Shown here: positions 57,284-64,000 of the stretch, piece after piece
Position numbering within the stretch: the stretch's first letter is position 1
Layout: each line of letters starts with the position of its first letter
Source: Adiantum capillus-veneris
Taxonomy: Eukaryota; Streptophyta; Polypodiopsida; Polypodiales; Pteridaceae
Reading direction: 5' to 3'
Length of the DNA stretch: 64,000 nt
Assembly (NCBI GenBank): GCA_014529385.2
Contig: CM043960.1
Location: forward strand, 121,356,043 to 121,420,042
The notes under the pieces: generated by a model
Seen by the model: the letters and a program-made list of their open reading frames with translations, nothing else
The model's database searches: none
Told to the model about the DNA's origin: nothing
Position numbers and translations under genes: made by a program

Positions 57284-58814
57284 TGTGGGGAAGTGCCAAG
57301 GGAGAAAAAGCTAGAATATTGGTTAAGTTAGCAGACCGGCCACAGTAGGGATCCAAAGGAGGGAAAATAGGGATCCAAAGGGGGGGCCATCTGCAAAAGA
57401 GCCATGTGAAACAACGGGCTAAAAAGACCCTAAGGTTCAGCCCATTAAGACTTCCAAAATGCTAAGGTTCCAAAATTCAAAGGTTGTGTCCAAAGGTCAA
57501 CCTTAGGGAAAATTGGATGCTTAGTGTGTGTGCCCAAAAAGTCTTTCTGCATCCCTACATGGGAGGGGGCGAGCCCCAAAGCTAGGGGATGAGAGAGAAA
57601 ACCACACACACACACACAGGCTCCCTTTACACAAAGGGAATGAGGGACACATGTCAGCTCCCTAGGCCAGATGCCCACAAGGTGTGCCCAATTCCTATTG
57701 GAAGACCCTTGAAGTGGACCAATGAGAATTAAGCTAGAGTAAATCTAGTTTAATTAATTTAAAAACATTTAATAAAAGAAACCAATAAGAATTAAGTGTC
57801 CTAGAAGACTATTGGGCAGTCTCCCAAGGGGTCCAATGAGCATTCAGAAGCCCCATGGCTTGCCTGATTCCTATTGGCCAGGAGGCAAAGGGGTCCAATG
57901 AGAGTTTAGTTTAATTATTTAATTATCTAAAGCTCTCACAAAAGGGGAAAGGGGGACACATGTCAGAAGGCTATCACTTATGCTGCTTAATTCCTATTGG
58001 CTTGACCTGGGGAGGTCCAATGAGGAAAAAGCCAGCCTAACTTAGCAGCTAGGGCTCGCCCAAGAGAGAGGGGGGGCTGATTTTTGCTTGGCATTCACTC
58101 TCACACTCTCACACTTGACCATGTGTGAAGGGAAAAATACTCTATCTCCTCCCAAGCTTTAATGGAGAGCTCATCACCTACTCCAAGCTTGTGAGATAGA
58201 AGCCTACATCAACACTCTCTTGGCATGTGGATGCAAATCCAACCAAGAGCCAAGCTTCAATGCATGCTCATCTTCTCTACCAAGCTGATTACTCAGCTAA
58301 GCTATGCTAATATGAGTGATTATGTGAGGAGATGTACTTCTTTCTCGTAAGATACTTCTTTTTCCTCTCAATCTACTCTCATACCCTGCTAGCTCTCACC
58401 ATCTTCGAAGGTGTGTGAGGTCTTGGGTCTGAGAACGGGGATAATTCAAGTTGTGTTTGATTAAGTGTTTTGCTTGGTGTATGAAGCTTCCATCTTCATT
58501 GCACTAGCTAGTCTTGAAGGAACACAAAGAATTGTATTGTACAATGTCTCTCTTGATGGGAGAAACCATAATACAAAGCCTTTTGGAGGGGGGACCGGCT
58601 CCATGCAAATCCGGTCCTCAACTGTTGTCAATAGTTTAATTGCTCTCTCTTTTGAAAGTATTGTCGATGCTATCTAACTAGGTGTTATGCTTTTTGTTGC
58701 TCTCTCCACCCAAGCACTCTTGTAATTCTCATTAGGAATCTATTCTAATGAAATGCCCACTATGTTCATGCTAATTTCCGCTACAAATAAGATTTTAGGC
58801 CATTAAATGTTACA
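57284..58814 (+). repeat. Probable 5' LTR of element D
   Basis: Starts TGTGGGGAAG, ends GTTACA 1 nt before the primer site, about 1.53 kb. The start is a guess from the TG...CA rule; the 3' LTR lies outside the window. It contains four ATTGG/CCAAT pairs. Confidence 0.5.
57697..58021 (+). promoter_or_regulatory. Four inverted ATTGG...CCAAT pairs in LTR D
   Basis: Pairs span 57697-57723, 57811-57837, 57873-57899 and 57996-58021, each 26-27 bp from ATTGG to CCAAT and each followed by GAG. The flanks are similar (CCTATTGG, GGTCCAATGAG), so these are diverged copies of one unit. CCAAT is the NF-Y binding site. Confidence 0.75.
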
Positions 58815-58815
58815 T

Positions 58816-58827
58816 TGGTATCAGAGC
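58816..58827 (+). other. Primer-binding site of D, initiator-Met tRNA
   Basis: TGGTATCAGAGC one nt after the LTR end. Confidence 0.88.
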
Positions 58828-59231
58828 TCAAGGTTTCTCTTTTCTTGCTCAAGAAGGGAGGTCCTCAAGCTAGCTACAAATGGTTGGTATTATTAATTGC
58901 CTGTGAGTAAGTAGAATAGGGATTTTTCAGCCTTGCAGTGCGCCTGCCTTTGTGCAGTTAACGGGGCATCACCGTCGAGAGCTATGGTCTTAATAGTGGA
59001 GTCCTACGGGGCTTGCCTACGGCTTAACCACTATTGAGCTATTAGAAGCTTGACAGGAGCCGATGCTGTTTTGGTGTCGAAAGACCCTCTCTTCTATTCC
59101 TTGCAATTAATGGTATTCGAGCCGCGGGTACAGTAGCTTGAGTGCTTTTTCTAAAGGGGTAAAGAGGAGTAGCAACTAGGGCTTGAAGTGCCAAAGTACA
59201 CCTAAAAAGTTTACACCTAAAAATTGTTAGA
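58828..59231 (+). other. Leader of element D
   Basis: About 400 bp, no ORF of note, no palindrome like those in A or H. Confidence 0.6.
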
Positions 59232-62200
59232 ATGGCTGACAATATTAAAGAGAGTGAAATTAATGTTGATAACTTTGATTTTGCTCATGAGCAAGCTACT
59301 AATGATGCTTCAATGCTTGTTAATTATCTTGTTTCTAGGCTTCAACAAGCCATGGGCAATCCATCTCTCCAAAGTGAAGTGCAACGGCAGCTCCGTGCTC
59401 ACGGGATTCTCCAAGCTCATCACCATGACGAGAGAACACCTAGGAAGCCTCCTTGTGAGACTACCAAAAGAGGTCTCTCTCCGATTCGGGAAGAAGAAGA
59501 GAATCCATATGAAGGGCTCAAGAACTTACTTCTTGATGATGCATCTCCTTCACAAAGGAGAACTCAAGAGCCTCCACCGAAGGAACGAGAAAGAAGCGAG
59601 TCTCCCGCCACCTCGGCGGAGATGGCTCCACGAAGACGGCGGGCTAAACGCTCTCCATCACCACCAAAGCGGAGAAGACCATCACACTCTTCCCCACGCC
59701 ATAATTCAAAGAGGGATGATAAAAAGCAAGAGAAGAAAAAGGCGAGAAAGAGGACACCCTCTTCTCCATCTTCTTTATCCTCTTCCTCTTATGAAAGCTA
59801 TGGTGAAGACGACAAAGATCAAGACAAGAAAAAGGCGAGAAAGAGGTCACCCTCTTCTCCACCTTCTTCAAATTCTTCATCTTCTGAAGAAAGTGATGGT
59901 GCAACTTTTGAACCATCAAAAAGAAGAGGCCATAGGAAATCCTATGCCGCATGGAAGAGGTCGTCCAAGCTGAAGAAATTCAAAGAGGGAGGGAAGAGCA
60001 TCTCTTTCCTTACCTATGATGGCACCTTCGGTGCTACAGACAAAGTTTTGGCCTTTATCCAGCAATTCGATGCGGCGTTTGGAGATGAGGGCTTCACGGA
60101 GTCCTCTAAGCTACGCCATGTAGCTATGCACTTTCAAAAGTCCGCCAGACAATGGTGGTCTAGCCTACGAGCCAACGGTGAAGCTCCACGAACATGGAAG
60201 GCTTTAAGAGCTTCCATTATGAAGCAGTTTTTGGCCACCGATGCCAAAGACAAAGTACTCACCGAATGGCGAAGCTTAAAGCTCTCTCCCAATGAATCCA
60301 TCCACAAATATGTAGACAAATTTTGGGACCTACAACTCAAAGCCACTGTCTTCAAAAAGTTGGATTTTGGAGAGCAAAAGCAACAATTTTGTGCGGGCTT
60401 AACCGAAGAAATGGCGGAGTATGTCAACTCCCAAAGGCCACGTACCATATCGGCGGTAATACACCATACTATGGTGGCCTCCCGAATCAATTTCCAAACG
60501 GGGGGTAAAAGAAATAATAAGCCCCCGGAAAACAAAGGTACCAATGAACCTAAGGGGAAGGACAATGTCCAAAAGTCTCCTAAGGGCAACTCCAACAAAG
60601 CTAAAGAGAAGGGAGTTTACAAAGGAAAGAATAAACTCTCTCCTGAAGAGCTTGAGCGTTATCGTAAAGATAACCGGTGTTTCAAGTGCGGCGAACAAGG
60701 GCATGCGTACCGCGCTTGTCCCCAAAAGAACAACCGCCAAGATCCTCCTAGAGCTTCGTTGGTTGAAATCCAAGAGGAAGAGATTCACCAAACTCATCAC
60801 AAAGGATCTCCTCTATGCCATGCTTGGGGAAAGGTAAGAGAACATGATGCTTTTATTCTCTTTGACCCTGGTTCTACTCACAATTTCATATCTATGGAGT
60901 TAGCCACCAAGCTAGGCATACAATCCTACGAGATGGGAGATATCCTACCCGCAGACAGTGCCTTCAAGGGGCAAGAAGCTTCAGTCACTCCCTTAATCGG
61001 GAAATTGAGGCTTCATGTCCAAGGCTATGTGGACAAAGAGGATTTCTTTATCTCTCCTCTCAAGCATGAGGATGTAATCCTAGGGGCACCATGGTTTGAC
61101 CGTCTGGCTGCCCATGTTAAATTTCCTGAAAGGAGAATCTACTTTAAGTTCAGGGAAAAGGACATGTATATAGATGCTAGGGAGATGGGTAACACCATCC
61201 CCATTGTACATACACCAGCTTTCAACAAGTCAATAAAGAGCTCTATTTCCGTGTACATGATTTTTGTTAAAGATTCTAAAAATGAACCTAATGCTTTAGC
61301 AAAAGAAAATAAAAGCAACCAAAAGGAATTAGAGTTATCCAATTTTCTCAAGGGGTTTCAAGATGTCTTTATTGACGACATCCCTTGTGAGCTACCTCCT
61401 AAACGAGGTAATGACGACCATGCAATTGAACTTCTTCCAGGAAGTTCACCGCCTAACAAACCTCCTTATAGAGTTTCTCAAGCTCAACAAGAGGAGATTA
61501 TGCGGCAAGTGCATGAGTTAATTGAGAAGGGCATGGTTAGGCCTAGCTCATCTCCATTTTGCTCACCTGTGCTATTAGTGCAAAAAAAAGACGGCACATA
61601 TCGTATGTGTGTCGACTATAGAGCACTAAATAGGATCACTATCAAGAATAGGTTTCCCGTTCCACGGGTAGAAGACCTATTTGATAAGCTACAAGGATCG
61701 ACCTACTTCAGTAGGATTGACCTAAAAAGTGGCTATCATCAAATAAGGATAGTTGATCAAGACATTGTAAAGACCGCATTTCGTACTACATTTGGTCTTT
61801 ACGAATACATTGTCATGCCTTTTGGCTTGACTAATGCACCAGCCACATTTAACCGCTTGATGGAGAAGCTGTTCAGACCTCATCGAACCTTCACTGGAGT
61901 GTTCTTTGATGATATTATCATCTACTCTAATTCATTAGAGGAACATAAGCAACACCTCCAGGTAATATTTCAAGTTTTAAGAGAGAATAAACTTTATGTT
62001 AATCGAAAGAAAAGTGAATTTTTCTTGCAAGAGATTCAATATTTAGGTCACATTATCTCTCAAGATGGAATCCAAATGGATCCATCCAAGTTAGAGGTAA
62101 TAAAAGGATGGCCTAAACCAAGGAATCTTCATGAACTAAGAAGCTTTATAGGTATGTGTGCATACTATAGACGCTTCATAGAAAAGTTCTCACAAATTGC

Positions 62201-62518
62201 GGGACCATTACATGACCTAACAAAGAAAAATGTTAGGTATACGTGGTCTGCTAAGGAGAACAATGCTTTCGAAAAGCTTAAAGAAAAGCTTATCTCTCAA
62301 CCTGTGCTTACACTACCGGATCTCTCAAAACCATTTGAGGTCCAATGTGATGCTTGTGGTGATTGCCTTGGGGCTGTTTTGCTCCAAGAAGGGCACGCCA
62401 TAGGCTATGAGAGTCGAAGGCTCGACCCTGTTGAGCAAGCTCTAGGCATATACGAAAAAGAACTCCTTGCAGTTCTTCATGCCTTAGACTCATGGAAGCA
62501 CTATTTATTGGGGACTCC
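59232..62518 (+). CDS. Gag-Pol of element D, first part (SR-rich Gag, protease, RT, RNase H start)
   Basis: ATG at 59232 (MADNIKESEINVDNF). N-terminal helical region; an Arg/Ser/Lys-rich region (residues about 115-240, RRRRAKRSPSPPKRRR) with a 31-residue duplication; Gag domain (KSARQWWSSLRANGE, KQFLATDAKDKVL); knuckle CFKCGEQGHAYRAC (about residue 482); protease with Asp-Pro-Gly-Ser (LFDPGSTHNFIS, about 545); RT with MCVDYRALN (791), MPFGLTNAPATF and catalytic FFDD (891); RNase H VQCDACGDCLGAVLLQ (1037). A 1-bp deletion near 62518 shifts the frame, and the ORF ends out of frame at 62561. The Ser-to-Pro change beside the catalytic Asp may harm the protease. Confidence 0.88.
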
Positions 62519-64000
62519 TTTATTCTGCGAACGGATCACCAAAGTCTTAAGTACTTCATGACGCAGACCAAGCTTTCCGACAAACAAATGAGGTGGGCAA
62601 ATTTCCTTTCGCAATTTCATTTTCATATTGCTCATATTGCTGGCAAGCATAATCAAGTAGCCGATGCACTCTCAAGACGACCGAGAGTGAATGCGGTTTC
62701 CATAGCAACTCACAATGATCTATCTTCAATGATAGATGAGTATGCTATTGATCCCGATTTTAGAGATGTGATTTCAGCCCTTGCATTAGGGAAGAAAGAA
62801 GAACCATTTACTTTACAAGATGGTTATCTTCTCTATGGCAATAGACTATGCGTTACTAACTCACTACGTGAGAAAGTAATGTATGAATCTCATGCTCCCC
62901 CATATGCGGGGCATAGAGGGATTCAGTCTACCCTAAAGGGAATTGAAACATATTTCTATTGGCCTACCATGAAAGTGAACATACATGAGTATGTTTCCAA
63001 ATGTGTGGTATGTCAAAAGACAAAATTTGATAGAGGGAAGCAACTTGGATTGCTTCAACCCTTGCCAATCCCTAATTCACCTTGGGAGAGCATATCCATG
63101 GATTTTATCTTTGGATTGCCTAAGTCTATCCATGGGAATACGGGAATATGGACGATAGTAGACAGGTTTAGTAAACAAGCTCATTTTATACCTGTCAAAA
63201 AGACTATCAAAGCCCATCAAATGGCAACCCTCTTCATTTCACAAATTTTCAAGTACCATGGCTTGCCAATGTCCATAGTGTCGGATAGAGATCCTAGAAT
63301 GACCAGTAATTTCTGGAAGGGTCTCTTTGAGAATTTAGGAACAAGGCTAAACTTCTCTTCGGCCTATCATCCACAAACTGATGGCCAAAGTGAAATAGCT
63401 AACCTAACTATTCTCGATCTACTAAAAGCCTATGTAACGGAAGTAGATCAAAGATCCCAATGGGAGAAGTACTTACCCTTAGTAGAGTATGCTTACAATA
63501 ACACTGTACATACTTCTACAGGAAAAGCACCTTTCGAGGTAATTGAGGGAAGATCAAAAAGTCCCTTGCTACTTAAGGTACATGGGAAGATCTTCGCTGC
63601 AGATGAGTATAGCCGAGACCTACAAGAATCTTTCCAAAAGATTAAGGATGCTATCTCTATCTCACAGCAAAGGCAAAAGGCTGCTGCTGACAAGCACAGA
63701 AGAGCCCAAGCCTTTAAAGAAAATGATTGGGTATTGTTAAAGTTTCCCAAGGCTCGATTAAGGCACACGACGGGCAAGAATCCTACGGGTCACCAAAAGT
63801 ACTATGCTAAACTAGCAAAAAGGTACTATGGTCCCTTCCAGATTCTTAGGCCAATCAATGAGATGGCCTATCAACTTAAGTTGCCCAATCATTGGCTCAT
63901 ACACAATGCTTTTCATGTGAGCCTCTTGAAGCCTTACAAAGGAGAGCCACCTCAAGAACCAACTATTGAAGACCCACCGGAGATCGAGGATCACGAGGAG
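62519..64000 (+). CDS. Pol of element D, second part (RNase H end, integrase), open to window end
   Basis: One frame, open without a stop to base 64000. RNase H end (DHQSLKYFMTQTKLSDKQ, VADALSRRP); zinc domain (HAPPYAGHRG, CVVCQ); integrase core with Asp in SMDFIFGLPKS, Asp in VSDRDPRMTS and Glu in DGQSEIANLT; C-terminal domain (ENDWVLLKFPKARL, RYYGPFQILRPIN, HVSLLKPY). The start is set by the frameshift near 62518, not by a start codon. The end lies beyond the window. Confidence 0.88.

Larger units (their letters stand above)
57284..64000 (+). mobile_element. Element D: Ty3/gypsy retrotransposon, cut by the window end
   Basis: Probable 5' LTR, initiator-Met primer site, then gag, protease, RT, RNase H and integrase in gypsy order. 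The integrase C-terminus (HVSLLKPYKGEPPQEP) is of chromovirus type, and a chromodomain and 3' LTR would lie beyond the window. One frameshift near 62518. K (1-586) is another copy of this family. Confidence 0.85.

Noticed and set aside
59224-59973. 249-aa ORF overlapping the Gag of D
   Set aside because: An alternative-frame shadow of the SR-rich Gag; the true frame has Gag, protease and RT domains.

Overview
The window is plant nuclear DNA made almost wholly of nested LTR retrotransposons. I see no host gene, tRNA, rRNA or CRISPR array. Plant origin follows from Ty1/copia and Ty3/gypsy elements of plant type: a Tat-like gypsy element with a second RNase H, a gypsy element with a tRNA-Asp-type primer site, and initiator-Met-type primer sites. 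The species cannot be told. The setting looks like repeat-rich intergenic DNA of a large plant genome.

Layout, with my own labels. K (1-586) is a pol fragment of the same gypsy family as D. H (587-about 5560, minus strand) is a fragment related to the 3' half of A. E is a decayed copia element now split into about 5590-6330, 18149-18472 and 42542-44876. B (7870-18148) is a Tat-like gypsy element with 2.07-kb LTRs, inserted next to or inside E. A (18478-42536) is a giant gypsy element inserted into the E integrase gene with 5-bp target duplications (AGGAA). C (31228-36405, minus strand) is a young copia element inserted into A (target duplication ACAGG, LTRs alike by eye). F (44877-46718) is a 1.84-kb foldback element at the E RNase H region. 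J (48932-51285) is a copia gag-protease fragment of the E family. L (51286-about 56170) is a very long LTR plus the start of a gypsy-type element. G (56190-56537) is half of an F-like foldback. D (57284 to the window end) is a gypsy element with an SR-rich Gag, cut off by the window edge.

The most unusual system is in A and H. Without C, A is about 18.9 kb and has two coding blocks: gag-pol, and a long charged coiled-coil ORF ('ORF3') in the position where env-like genes lie in other plant gypsy elements. Each block is preceded by a non-coding leader carrying a series of 22-24-bp palindromes, repeated mostly every 270-290 bp. The last palindrome ends 167-168 nt before the start codon in both A blocks and 187 nt before it in H. 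A and H use different palindrome arms but both have a CGCG core. This suggests selection for self-complementarity rather than for one particular sequence.

A also has two H2C2 zinc modules before the integrase core, a second aspartic-protease-like segment after the integrase, and a tail of spaced Trp-Lys motifs. B carries two tandem 70-codon ORFs between LTR and gag that are diverged, ungapped relatives of each other. Most coding regions are broken by stops and frameshifts. C is nearly intact (one stop in gag) and D has one frameshift in the visible part.
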